From NCBI GenBank assembly GCA_947456845.1, contig CANGUJ010000003.1, forward strand, positions 1 through 33,204: a stretch of 33,204 bases of DNA. Direction: 5' to 3'. The notes under the pieces are model-generated. The model saw nothing but the letters and a program-made list of their open reading frames with translations, searched no databases and was not told the DNA's origin. The stretch's first letter is position 1. The number at the start of each line of letters is the position of its first letter. Source of the stretch: Burkholderiales bacterium (GTDB lineage: Bacteria; Pseudomonadota; Gammaproteobacteria; Burkholderiales; JAEUOS01). Below are positions 1 through 8,117 of the stretch, in pieces. The translations under genes and the position numbers were made by a program.

Positions 1-1242
1 CGGCCCCCAGGCGGGCGCGCCGGGCGTTGCGCTCCGGGCCGTGGCATGCAGCGCCGCAACCTGCCGGGGTGCGGTGGCGTTGCCGCGCAGGCTGGCGTGG
101 CCCGGCCGGTGGTCGGCATCGGGTTGCAGCGTTTCCAGGGTGCCGGGCCCCAGGCGCGCGTTGAGACGTTCCAGCAGGGCCGCCAGCCCTTGTGCCGGGC
201 GGGCCGGTTCCGGCAGCAGCGCACGGGTGGCCTCGGTGGCGGTGCTGGCGTGCGGGGTGCTTACCCCGATGCGCTCCACCCGGTGCGTCAATGCGGTGTG
301 GTTGAGCCGTTCGCGCAGGATCAGGTTGAAGCGCTCGCCCGACGCGGCGGGCTCGAGGAAGCTCAGGGTCAGGGTGCTGTGCGCGCCGGTTGGCATGCCG
401 GGGCGGGCGCGTTCATGGTGCAGGGTGAGGTCGATGCGGTCGACCGCCTGCCTGCGTGCGCGCAAAAACCCCTCGAGCTGGCGGAACGCGCGTGCGCAAG
501 CGAACTGCAGGGCCTCCGCCGACTCGGCAGGGGCCGGCAGGGTGAGGGTGGTGCGAAAAGTCTCGGGAAACACCATGGCCTGCACAGGGTCGGGCGTGCG
601 GCCCAGGGCGCGGTCGAGTTCGTCGACCAGGGCATGGCCGAAGCGGCGCTTGAGGCCGTCGCGCGGCAGGGCCAGCACGTCGGCCAGGGTGGCGAGTCCG
701 AGCGTGGTGAAGGTGGCGGCGTAACCGGCGGCGCTTTGCAGCGCCTTCACCGGCAGGCCAGGCAGTGTCGCGTGCAGTTCGGCCGGTGTGTCGAGATGGG
801 TGGCAAAGCCGCAGGCCGCAAGCATGCGTGCGCTCGTGGGGGTGGGGCTGGTGGCGAGCGTGGCGGCAAACCCCTGCGCGGCAAGGTCCTGCGCCAGCAG
901 CCTTGTCAGCGTACCGAGGCCGCCGAACAGGCGGGCGCTGCCGCCGGTTTCGAGCAGCAGGCCATGCGCAAACTCCCCGACCTGCGAGGTGTATTGCAAG
1001 GCCCACTGGGCGAGCCCGGCGAGTGCTTCGGCCTCCAGTGCGGGATCGCGTTCGATCCATTCGAGCGCCGGCGCCAGTGCGTGCGCGGCGGCCAGGCCGT
1101 GGCCGCTGCGCACGCCGGCCGCCTGCGCGGCGTCATTGGCGATGACGACACGCCGCTTCTCGACCACCGCGAAGGCGCGCTCAGGCGCTTGCGGTATGCA
1201 GTCGAGCGTCAGGCTTGTCAGCTGAATCGCGGTCCACAGCAT
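1..1242 (-). CDS. imuB: ImuB, Y-family polymerase-like translesion protein (3' end cut by window edge)
   Basis: This reading frame is open from an ATG at 1242 down to base 1, giving 414 codons with no stop, so the C-terminus lies outside the window. The product begins MLWTAIQLTSLTLDC and has the extended Ala/Leu/Arg-rich organisation of ImuB proteins, which are usually about 460-500 residues. ImuB is a non-catalytic Y-family polymerase homologue that bridges the beta clamp, ImuA and the error-prone polymerase DnaE2 (ImuC) during SOS mutagenesis. The start codon lies inside the 3' end of imuA (62-bp overlap), which indicates translational coupling. The usual next gene, dnaE2, would lie to the left. 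The call rests on the protein reading plus adjacency to imuA; the beta-clamp-binding motif cannot be checked because the end is missing. Confidence 0.85.
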   Translation of the reverse strand, partial: MLWTAIQLTSLTLDCIPQAPERAFAVVEKRRVVIANDAAQAAGVRSGHGLAAAHALAPALEWIERDPALEAEALAGLAQWALQYTSQVGEFAHGLLLETGGSARLFGGLGTLTRLLAQDLAAQGFAATLATSPTPTSARMLAACGFATHLDTPAELHATLPGLPVKALQSAAGYAATFTTLGLATLADVLALPRDGLKRRFGHALVDELDRALGRTPDPVQAMVFPETFRTTLTLPAPAESAEALQFACARAFRQLEGFLRARRQAVDRIDLTLHHERARPGMPTGAHSTLTLSFLEPAASGERFNLILRERLNHTALTHRVERIGVSTPHASTATEATRALLPEPARPAQGLAALLERLNARLGPGTLETLQPDADHRPGHASLRGNATAPRQVAALHATARSATPGAPAWGP

Positions 1243-1990
1243 GGGGAACGAGCGCAATGGGAGAAGTCGGCCGGGCGAACAGGGGGGAGGGCGGCGTGAC
1301 GACGATGGGCCGGGCCAGGACGCCGCCGCGGCGCTTGAGGATGCGCAAGGACAGGCGGGACTGCGGCGCCGCCTCAAGGGCGATGCGCAAGGCCGCCGGT
1401 GTGGTTGCGTGGGCGGCATTGTCCGGGCGCATCAGCACCGCCAGCACCGGCTTGCCCTCGACCGCCAGTTGCAGGCGCCGCGCATCCTGCGCGGTGAGAT
1501 GGCGTGGCCAAGCCAGAAGCGCGCCATTGGACAGACCCTTGAGGATTTGCTCGCAGGCCCACAGGATGTCGGCCGGGCGGCGCGGGCGCACGATGATCAG
1601 GCCGGATGCCGCGATGCCGCCACCTACAAAGGCCGGCGCATGCGGCAGCCAGGGTGGGGCAAGCAGGAATACCGGCGAGCCGGCGCGCGTGAGGGCGCCC
1701 AAGGTCGGAAAGAAAAGCCGCAGTTCGCCAATGCCAACCTGGCCGTGGATCACCTCGGTGAGGGCGCCGGCCGGCCAGCCGCCGCCCGGCAACTCGGTGT
1801 CTAAGGCCGCGTAGCCGCTGGCGATGCCGGGGCGCGCGGCATGCGCGAGGTCGCGGCCGCGCCACACGCCCGGCATGGCGTCGATGCCGGCTGGCATGGC
1901 GCTGGCGGAGGGTGCGCTACCGCTGGCAGCCGGCGCGTTGTCATGCGCATCGGCAGCGTCTGCGCAGGAGGGAAAGAGGGCATGCCCCAT
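1181..1990 (-). CDS. imuA: ImuA, translesion synthesis-associated RecA/SulA-like protein
   Basis: A 269-residue protein. The core starts near residue 40 (PGVWRGRDL) and includes the ELPGGGWPAGALTEV segment (67-80) followed by GQVGIGE, at the place where RecA has its P-loop; the ATP-binding consensus is degenerate, as is usual for ImuA. ImuA works with ImuB and DnaE2 in DNA-damage-induced mutagenesis. The first 35-40 residues are low-complexity Ala/Pro/Ser, so translation may start further in, for example at Met39. It overlaps imuB by 62 bp and sits downstream of an SOS box at 2274-2293. The operon position, the SOS box and the partner gene make the call firm; the exact start is uncertain. Confidence 0.85.
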   Translation of the reverse strand: MGHALFPSCADAADAHDNAPAASGSAPSASAMPAGIDAMPGVWRGRDLAHAARPGIASGYAALDTELPGGGWPAGALTEVIHGQVGIGELRLFFPTLGALTRAGSPVFLLAPPWLPHAPAFVGGGIAASGLIIVRPRRPADILWACEQILKGLSNGALLAWPRHLTAQDARRLQLAVEGKPVLAVLMRPDNAAHATTPAALRIALEAAPQSRLSLRILKRRGGVLARPIVVTPPSPLFARPTSPIALVPHAVDRDSADKPDARLHTASA

Positions 1991-2029
1991 GGCGACGGGC
2001 AGGGGTACGGCGTGGTGGAGGCGGTGCGC

Positions 2030-2227
2030 TCAGGCCGCAAGCCAGTCGATTCCCATGCGCAGGGCAAAACCGGCGGCGCACACCACACTAACCCAGCGGT
2101 CCTGGTCCTGCGCCAGAAAGCCGGTCAGGGCGATGGCGAGGCGACCTTGGAATCTTTGCGGGGGAGTGCCGCGGACGGGTACGGCGTCGGCGGAAGGGGG
2201 CGCAAGGCGGCGGGTGGGGGCTTGCAT
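2030..2227 (-). CDS. Small hypothetical protein, first ORF behind the SOS box
   Basis: A 65-codon ORF from an ATG at 2227, preceded by CGGAG about 11 bases upstream, lies between the SOS box and imuA. The product starts MQAPTRRLAPPSADA and ends in a mildly hydrophobic stretch (WVSVVCAAGFALRMGIDWLAA). The same frame stays open to a TTG at 2272, but that codon directly abuts the LexA site and probably precedes the transcript start. I do not recognise the family. It could be a real SOS-induced small protein, a leader peptide, or a chance ORF in GC-rich DNA. The stop lies 40 bases before the imuA start, so co-transcription with imuA is likely. Confidence 0.4.
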   Translation of the reverse strand: MQAPTRRLAPPSADAVPVRGTPPQRFQGRLAIALTGFLAQDQDRWVSVVCAAGFALRMGIDWLAA

Positions 2228-2273
2228 GGCGGTGCGTACTCCGGATTGGGCGGGGGAGTTAGCATACCGCAAA

Positions 2274-2293
2274 TACTGTTTTTATGTACAGTA
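2274..2293 (-). promoter_or_regulatory. LexA (SOS) box controlling the imuA-imuB operon
   Basis: The site reads TACTGTTTTTATGTACAGTA. It has perfect 6-bp inverted arms (TACTGT / ACAGTA) and fits the CTGT-N8-ACAG pattern of the E. coli-type LexA box exactly. It lies 283 bp upstream of imuA and 46 bp upstream of the small ORF start, on the side from which the minus-strand operon is transcribed. A TATGCT -10-like hexamer (2265-2260, minus) sits just downstream, so LexA bound here would overlap the promoter. The prsT gene on the other side is transcribed towards the site, so only the imu genes are plausible targets. Confidence 0.9.
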
Positions 2294-2382
2294 TTTTTTG
2301 AGTGCCCTGATGAATCAGTCGATCAGCGACCCATCATACCGGGCCTGGCGTGGGCGCGCGGGGCATCACGGCTGTTCTGTAT

Positions 2383-5163
2383 TCAAAGGTCTTGCGCGAT
2401 TTTCTCGATTTCCGCGCGCGCCGGAAATTTGTCACCCAGGGCAGCGAGTTCTTCCAGCAGCAGGCGGGCTTCACGTTTCTTGCCGGTCTTGATGAGTACA
2501 CGGGCATAGTTGAGGCGGATGGCATGCGCCTGGGGCGCCAGTTCGACCGCCTTGGCCAGGAGTTCGTTGGCGCGCGAAACCTCCCCCTTTTCAAGCAGCA
2601 GCACCCCCAGGGTGTCCATGAACGCCGGTTGGTTGGGCGCGATCTGGTTGGCTTTCTCGGCTAGCGGGATGGCATCGGCTGCCTTGAGCCGGCCAGCGGT
2701 CCAGGCGAGGTTGTTGAGCAGGACCGGGTTTTCCGGCATGGCCGCGAGCAAGTCGCGGAAACGTTGCGAAGCGCCTTGAAGGTCGTTGCGTGCCAGGGCG
2801 GCTTCACCCAGATGCATCTGGAAGCCGTAATCCCTGGGTTGTTCCTTTTGCCAGGCGGCTGCCATGCGTTCGGCTTCCGCGGTGTTGCTGCCCGCCAGGA
2901 GCGCGCCATGCAGCTTGACGGCCATTTCGGTGGAAGGGGCTTGCTTGAGCCCCGCACGATAGGCATTGGCTGCATCAGCCCAGGCTTTTTGCGAGGCATG
3001 GATGTCGCCTTCGAGCAGGTGACCGATGGATTCCTTGGGTCGCTGCTTCTGTACCTCGCGCGCCGTGGCCAGGGCGTTCCTGGTCTTGTTGGCCTGCAGA
3101 TCGAGCATGATGAGCCCGCGTTGCGCTTCCACCAGGTCAGGCTTGATTTCGAGCGCCTGGCGCAGGTTCTGTGCGGCGGCCTCGGGCTTCCGGGCGGCGA
3201 TATTGATCTCGGCCATGCGCACATAGGGGCGCACTGCCCCCGGTTGCAGGGCTATCTGCTTGTTGCAGGAAACCAGCGCCTGGTTGAAATCGCCATTGGC
3301 CTGCTGGGCTTGGCCCAGCAGGTCGTAGAGTTCGGGCCGGTCGGGCAGCGCGGCAATGCCGTCCTGCGCCGCGGTGATGGCCTTGCGGTAATCCCTGGCG
3401 CGCATGTGCAGGTCGACCAAGGCGGCGCGCGGCGCGGTTTCGTCCGGGCGCGCTGCGACCGCTTGGGCGATGAGCGCGGCCGCTTCCTCGACCGTGGCGC
3501 CCATCTGTGCCTTGACACCGGCGATGGCCAGGTAGGCCTGGGCGTTTTTCGGATCGGCGGCGATGAGCGCCTCGAAGCGCCTGATCGCCTCAGCAGGTTT
3601 CTTGTCCTGCATGTCTAGGGTCGCCAGGCCCGCCACCGCCGGGAAATAGGCCGGGTTGAGGGCAAGCGCCTTGCCGAAGCTGGCGCGTGCACCGGCGGCA
3701 TCGCGCTTGGCCAGCAGGAGACGGCCGCGCATTTCATGCGGCAAGGGGTTGTCCGGCATCTTCTTCTGCAGATTGTCGATGGCGACGAGCCCCTTGTCGA
3801 CCTCACCGCGACGCAAATGGTTGGTGATGAGCGCCATGTCGGCCGAAGTGCCGGTATCGCCGGCGGAAATCTTCTCCAGCGCTCCGAAGGCCGCGTCTGC
3901 CTCGCCCTTGGCGAGGCGTGTCAGCGCCAGGCTGGTTTGCTTGCGTGCGTCCGCGGGATCGAGCTTCGTGGCGGCGGTGAAGAATTCCTCCGCGCGCACT
4001 GCGTCGCCGTTGCGCATATAGGCTTCGCCTGCCAGCATCAGCAGGTTGGCGTCATCGCTGATGCTTTCGAGTATCGGCTTCAAGGCCTCGACCGCCTTGG
4101 CCGGCTGCTCGGAGGCCAGATAGGTCAGGGCAAGCCAGCGGCGCGCTGGCAGCGAGCGCGCATCCGTCTTGAGCGCTTGTGCCAGGTGGGTTTCCGCCTG
4201 CGCGTATGACTTGAGGCTGAATTCGATTGCGCCGGCCTGGGTCAGCGCGACCGGGTTGTCAGGCGCCATGCGCAGCAGCTGCTGCGCGTATTCACGCGCG
4301 GACTTGAAGTCCTTTCTGGCGAAAGCGATCTGCGCGCCGGCCAGTTGGGTCAAAGGATGTCTCTTGGCGACGCCGGCAAGCGCCTCGAATTCCTTGGCGG
4401 CTTCGTCCTGATTCGCCTGCCCCATCAGGTTGGAGATCACGGCGAAGCGCGCAACGGCGTAATCGGGCCGGATTTCAACCGCCTTGCGGTATGAGGCCAT
4501 GGCGGCGGCGCGCTCATTGCGCACCATCTGCAGATCGCCCTTGAATTTCCAGGCCTCGGCATCGCGCGGTTGTTGCTGAATAGCCTTTTCCACGTCCGCC
4601 ATCGCTTCGTCGGCCTTGCCGGCCGAGCCGTTCAGGCGCGCCCGGGTCAGGAGGGCGGGGGTGAAGTCGGCCTTCCTGGCGAGCGCCTGCTCCACGGCCT
4701 GCTGCGCGCCGGCAAGGTCGCCCGTTGATGCCATGGCCGAGGCGATACTGTTTTGCACCGAAGCGAAGGCCAGCGGATCGGCGGGCTGGACCTTGCGGCC
4801 CTCGTCGAGCAGGACCTTGAACTGGCCGGTAGCCGCATAGGCTCGCAGAAGCAGGGGCATCACCTGGTCGGGGGAAACCCCCTGGTCGCGCGCCTTGCGC
4901 AGTTCGACCTCGGCGCCGCGCGCGTCGCCGCTTTCAAGCAAGACCTGTCCAAGCAGCAGGCGCGCCTCGGCGTTGTCGTTTTTCTTCTGCAGCGCGTTCT
5001 TGATCTCGATGGTAGCCGCTTTCCTGTCGCCGCGCTCGAGGTGCTGGCGTGCGGTCGCGATGTGCTTTTCGGGGCTGTCATTGCCGCATGCGGCAAGCAG
5101 GATCATGGCGACGGCCAAGGCGCTCGCGATACGGGCCCGGGATTTGGCATGGAATTGTGGCAT
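2383..5163 (-). CDS. prsT: PEP-CTERM system TPR-repeat lipoprotein (PrsT family)
   Basis: A 926-residue protein with a lipoprotein signal peptide: a basic start, a hydrophobic core (residues 12-24) and a lipobox ending LAAC with Cys26 as the lipidation site. Gly at +2 gives no inner-membrane retention signal, so outer-membrane anchoring is expected. The rest is a near-continuous array of tetratricopeptide repeats from about residue 30 to 920, with recurrent A-x-L-x-P-x-N/D signatures. Length and architecture match the PrsT family found with XrtA/EpsH exosortase and exopolysaccharide loci. No exosortase, PEP-CTERM substrate or polysaccharide gene is visible nearby, so it stands alone here. A general TPR lipoprotein is the alternative. 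No clear Shine-Dalgarno sequence precedes the ATG. Confidence 0.8.
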   Translation of the reverse strand: MPQFHAKSRARIASALAVAMILLAACGNDSPEKHIATARQHLERGDRKAATIEIKNALQKKNDNAEARLLLGQVLLESGDARGAEVELRKARDQGVSPDQVMPLLLRAYAATGQFKVLLDEGRKVQPADPLAFASVQNSIASAMASTGDLAGAQQAVEQALARKADFTPALLTRARLNGSAGKADEAMADVEKAIQQQPRDAEAWKFKGDLQMVRNERAAAMASYRKAVEIRPDYAVARFAVISNLMGQANQDEAAKEFEALAGVAKRHPLTQLAGAQIAFARKDFKSAREYAQQLLRMAPDNPVALTQAGAIEFSLKSYAQAETHLAQALKTDARSLPARRWLALTYLASEQPAKAVEALKPILESISDDANLLMLAGEAYMRNGDAVRAEEFFTAATKLDPADARKQTSLALTRLAKGEADAAFGALEKISAGDTGTSADMALITNHLRRGEVDKGLVAIDNLQKKMPDNPLPHEMRGRLLLAKRDAAGARASFGKALALNPAYFPAVAGLATLDMQDKKPAEAIRRFEALIAADPKNAQAYLAIAGVKAQMGATVEEAAALIAQAVAARPDETAPRAALVDLHMRARDYRKAITAAQDGIAALPDRPELYDLLGQAQQANGDFNQALVSCNKQIALQPGAVRPYVRMAEINIAARKPEAAAQNLRQALEIKPDLVEAQRGLIMLDLQANKTRNALATAREVQKQRPKESIGHLLEGDIHASQKAWADAANAYRAGLKQAPSTEMAVKLHGALLAGSNTAEAERMAAAWQKEQPRDYGFQMHLGEAALARNDLQGASQRFRDLLAAMPENPVLLNNLAWTAGRLKAADAIPLAEKANQIAPNQPAFMDTLGVLLLEKGEVSRANELLAKAVELAPQAHAIRLNYARVLIKTGKKREARLLLEELAALGDKFPARAEIEKIAQDL

Positions 5164-5361
5164 TTCGGGTTTGCGGTCCGGGAATGCCGCGCGTGTGCCG
5201 AAACGGGCGCGGCCGACGCCGAACGGGCTGAAGACGATAAGTGCATTCTATCCTCGCCTTGACGCGCACCCGCAGGCCGCAGGCCGCGGGGACGCAGGAG
5301 GCCCTATGCTAAATTCAAGAGTCCCTTCATTCCGCAAGCGCCGCGCAGGCCTTCCATCAAG

Positions 5362-6234
5362 ATGCCATACGTCACCGCCCCTGACGGGGTCCGCCTCTGT
5401 TACGAAGAAGCCGGTAGCGGCACGCCCATCGTGTTCGTGCATGAATTCCTCGGCGACATCGAAGCCTGGGAAACGCAAATGCGCTACTTCTCGCGACGCT
5501 ATCGCGCCATTGCCTTCAACGCGCGCGGCTATCCGCCTTCGGATGTGCCGCAAAAGGCCGAGGACTACGCATTCGAGCACCAGCGCGCCGGCATTCTTGC
5601 GGTGCTTGACGGCCTCGGCATCGAGCGTGCCCACATCGTGGGCCTGTCGATGGGGGCTTTCGCGACCTTTTATTTCGGCATGCGCTGGCCGGAGCGCGCG
5701 CTGTCCCTGACTTTGGCCGGTATCGGCTCGGGATCGATGCCCGAGGTGCGCGCGCAGTTCCATGCGGAATCCGAAGCGAGCGCGGAGAGCCTGCTTGCCA
5801 CCGGCTGGGGAGCCAATGCCGAGGCGCGCACGCTCACCCCCACGCGGGTGCAGTTGCGCAACAAGGATCCGCGCGGTTTCGCCGAATTCGTCAGCCATGT
5901 CCGGCAGCATTCCGCCCTGGGGTCGGCGATGACCCTGAAAGGCTACCAGGCGCGCCGCCCGTCGCTGGGGGATTTCGCCGCCGAGATGGCGCGTTGCACG
6001 GTGCCGACGCTCATCATAAGCGGCGACGAGGATGAGCCCTGCCTGGATGCTTCGCTGATGCTCAAGCGCCACATGCCGTCGGCCGGCCTGGCCTTCATCC
6101 CGCAGACCGGGCATGCCTGCAACCTCGAGGAACCGGACCTGTTCAACCAGATGTGCGACCGGTTCTTCCATCAGGTGGAGTCCGGCCAGTACCGCCTGCG
6201 CGATCCGCTCGCCCGCACCCACCGCATGCTGTAG
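5362..6234 (+). CDS. Alpha/beta hydrolase
   Basis: A 290-residue alpha/beta-hydrolase-fold protein. The nucleophile elbow GLSMG is at residues 94-98 (Ser96), the acid is probably Asp222 in the GDEDEP segment, and His251 in QTGHACNLEEP completes the triad. The oxyanion-region motif VHEFLGD is at 26-32, where HGxxG is common. The sequence resembles 3-oxoadipate enol-lactonase-type hydrolases, but the substrate cannot be assigned. It has no signal peptide and is presumably cytosolic. The stop is only six bases before the GST start codon, so the two form an operon, perhaps for metabolising or detoxifying small electrophilic or aromatic compounds (inference). Confidence 0.85.
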   Translation: MPYVTAPDGVRLCYEEAGSGTPIVFVHEFLGDIEAWETQMRYFSRRYRAIAFNARGYPPSDVPQKAEDYAFEHQRAGILAVLDGLGIERAHIVGLSMGAFATFYFGMRWPERALSLTLAGIGSGSMPEVRAQFHAESEASAESLLATGWGANAEARTLTPTRVQLRNKDPRGFAEFVSHVRQHSALGSAMTLKGYQARRPSLGDFAAEMARCTVPTLIISGDEDEPCLDASLMLKRHMPSAGLAFIPQTGHACNLEEPDLFNQMCDRFFHQVESGQYRLRDPLARTHRML

Positions 6235-6240
6235 GGCGCC

Positions 6241-6870
6241 TTGAAACTCGTCATCGCCACGCCCAGCCCGTTCGCCCGCAAGGCGCGCATCGCGCTGCTG
6301 GAAAAAGGCGTCGTCTTCGAGACCGTGATCGACAATCCCTGGAACCCGGGCGCGCAGGCATCGGCGCACAACCCGCTGGGCAAGATCCCGGTGCTGCTGA
6401 CGCCGGAGGATGGCGCGATCTTCGATTCGAGGGTCATCGTCGACTACGCGGAGGCGAAGTGGCCGGCGCCGCCCGTGCTGCCGGGCGATGCCATGCAGCG
6501 GGTCGCGGCGCGGCAGGTCGAGGCAGTGGCCGACGGCGTATGCGATGCCGTCGTGTTGATCGTGCTCGAGCGCGCCCGGCCCGAGGGATTGCGCAGCGCC
6601 GACTGGGTCGCGCGCCAGCGCGCCAAGGTGGAAGCGGGGGTGGTGGATGTCGATGGCCGGCTGGGCGGCAGGCCATGGTTTGTCGGCGAGGCGTTCGGGT
6701 TGGCCGACATCGCCGTCGGCTGCATGCTCGGCTACCTGGACCTGCGCCTGCCGGAATTCGCGTGGCGCGCGGCGGCTCCGCGCTTGGCGAACTGGTTCGA
6801 GCGCATCGGCGCGCGCGAATCCTTTCGCGCCACGCAGCCTTCGATACAGCCGATCAACGCGGTGCGCTGA
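6241..6870 (+). CDS. Glutathione S-transferase family protein
   Basis: A 209-residue protein read from a TTG start at 6241. The N-terminal thioredoxin-like domain (about 1-80) carries SPFARKARI (residues 9-17), where Ser9 is the likely glutathione-activating residue, NPLGKIPVL (44-52) with the cis-proline, and FDSRVIVDY (61-69), which matches the glutathione gamma-glutamyl binding motif. The C-terminal part (about 90-205) is the all-helical GST domain. Glutathione conjugation or a related thiol transfer is expected; the substrate is unknown. TTG is preferred because it places the first beta strand (KLVIATPSPF) correctly and follows the hydrolase stop by six bases. Confidence 0.85.
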   Translation: MKLVIATPSPFARKARIALLEKGVVFETVIDNPWNPGAQASAHNPLGKIPVLLTPEDGAIFDSRVIVDYAEAKWPAPPVLPGDAMQRVAARQVEAVADGVCDAVVLIVLERARPEGLRSADWVARQRAKVEAGVVDVDGRLGGRPWFVGEAFGLADIAVGCMLGYLDLRLPEFAWRAAAPRLANWFERIGARESFRATQPSIQPINAVR

Positions 6871-6909
6871 CCGGTCATGCCTGGTGGCCGCCCAGGGCGG
6901 GGCGGCCCG

Positions 6910-8100
6910 CTAGTGCGCGGATGACTGCTTCTTCGAGAGCAGGCGGATCGCCCGCTCGAGGCCGTCGATAGTGAGCGGGTACATGCGGTTGCCGACGATC
7001 TGCTTGATCACCGAGATCGACTGGCGGTATTCCCATACCCGCTCGGGTTCCGGATTGAGCCATACCGCGCTCTTGAAATGCTCGAGGAAGCGCTGTATCC
7101 ACACCGCACCGGGCTCCTCGTTGTTGTATTCGACGCTCCCGCCCGGCTGCAGGATCTCGTACGGACTCATGGTGGCGTCGCCGACGAAGATCAGCTTGTA
7201 GTCCCGGTTGTACTTGCGGATCACATCCCAGGTCATGAATTTCTCGGAATGGCGACGGCGGTTGTTCTTCCAGAGGAAGTCGTAGACGCAGTTGTGGAAG
7301 TAGTAGTACTCGAGGTGCTTGAATTCGGTCTTGGCAGCCGAAAACAGTTCCTCGGCCTGCTTGATGTGGTCATCCATGGTGCCGCCCACGTCCATCAGCA
7401 TGAGCACCTTCACGGTGTTCTTGCGTTCGGGCACCATCTTGATGTCCAGCCAGCCTGCGTTCCTGGCGGTGGACTCGATCGTATCGGGCATGTCGAGTTC
7501 CTCGGCCGCGCCTTCCCGGGCGAACTTGCGCAGGCGGCGCAACGCCAGCTTGATGTTGCGGATGCCCAGTTCGACGGAGTCGTCGTAGTCCTTGTAGGAG
7601 CGTTGGTCCCATACCTTGACCGCCGAGCGGTTGCGGCCCCCGGCCTGGCCGATGCGCACGCCCTGCGGGTTGTAGCCGTGCGCGCCGAAGGGCGAGGTGC
7701 CGCCGGTGCCTATCCACTTGCTGCCGCCCTCGTGGCGTTCCTTTTGCTCGTCGAGACGCTTCTTGAGCTCCTCCATCAGCTTGTCCCAACCAAGCGCCTC
7801 GATCTTGGCCTTTTCTTCCGGCGTGAGGTTGTTCTCGATGACCTTGCGCAACCAGTCCTCCGGCAGGTCGCGCTTCAGGTCGACCAGGGAGTCGACGCCG
7901 CGGAAGTATTCGCCGAAGACGCGGTCGTACTTGTCGTACTTGGTCTCGTCCTTGATCAGGCACATGCGCGAGAGGAAGTAGAACTCGTCGATGGAAGGGC
8001 CGATCACGCCCTTCTGCAGCGACTCGAGCAGCACCAGGAATTCCTTGGTCGAGACCGGCAGGCCGGCATCCTTGCACTTGAGAAAGAAGTCGATGAGCAT
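6910..8100 (-). CDS. VWA domain protein (CoxE-like), partner of MoxR-type ATPase
   Basis: A 396-residue protein. The ATG at 8100 is preceded by AAGGAG with 7-base spacing, which decides the start over a longer frame extending to 8364. The N-terminal half is helical and charged. The VWA domain begins about residue 228 with KVLMLMDVGGTMDDH, where the MIDAS motif reads D-x-G-x-T instead of the usual D-x-S-x-S. A second loop, FVGDATMSPYE, follows later. Proteins of this type pair with MoxR AAA+ ATPases, which remodel or activate partner enzymes. Here the ATPase is two genes upstream in the same orientation, with a GNAT gene between them. The client is unknown. Confidence 0.85.
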   Translation of the reverse strand: MLIDFFLKCKDAGLPVSTKEFLVLLESLQKGVIGPSIDEFYFLSRMCLIKDETKYDKYDRVFGEYFRGVDSLVDLKRDLPEDWLRKVIENNLTPEEKAKIEALGWDKLMEELKKRLDEQKERHEGGSKWIGTGGTSPFGAHGYNPQGVRIGQAGGRNRSAVKVWDQRSYKDYDDSVELGIRNIKLALRRLRKFAREGAAEELDMPDTIESTARNAGWLDIKMVPERKNTVKVLMLMDVGGTMDDHIKQAEELFSAAKTEFKHLEYYYFHNCVYDFLWKNNRRRHSEKFMTWDVIRKYNRDYKLIFVGDATMSPYEILQPGGSVEYNNEEPGAVWIQRFLEHFKSAVWLNPEPERVWEYRQSISVIKQIVGNRMYPLTIDGLERAIRLLSKKQSSAH

Positions 8101-8117
8101 GTCTTGGCTCCTTGGCG

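Noticed and set aside
46..1299. 417-codon plus-strand ORF opposite imuB and the end of imuA
   Set aside because: Gly/Arg/Gln-rich composition with no recognisable motif; it is the antisense shadow of imuB in GC-rich DNA.
5305..5310. TATGCT as -10 for the alpha/beta hydrolase
   Set aside because: The nearest TTGACG (5259-5264) is 40 bp away, far from 17 bp; support is too weak to list.
5248..6369. 373-codon minus-strand ORF opposite the alpha/beta hydrolase
   Set aside because: The plus strand has an intact catalytic triad; the minus frame has no family similarity.
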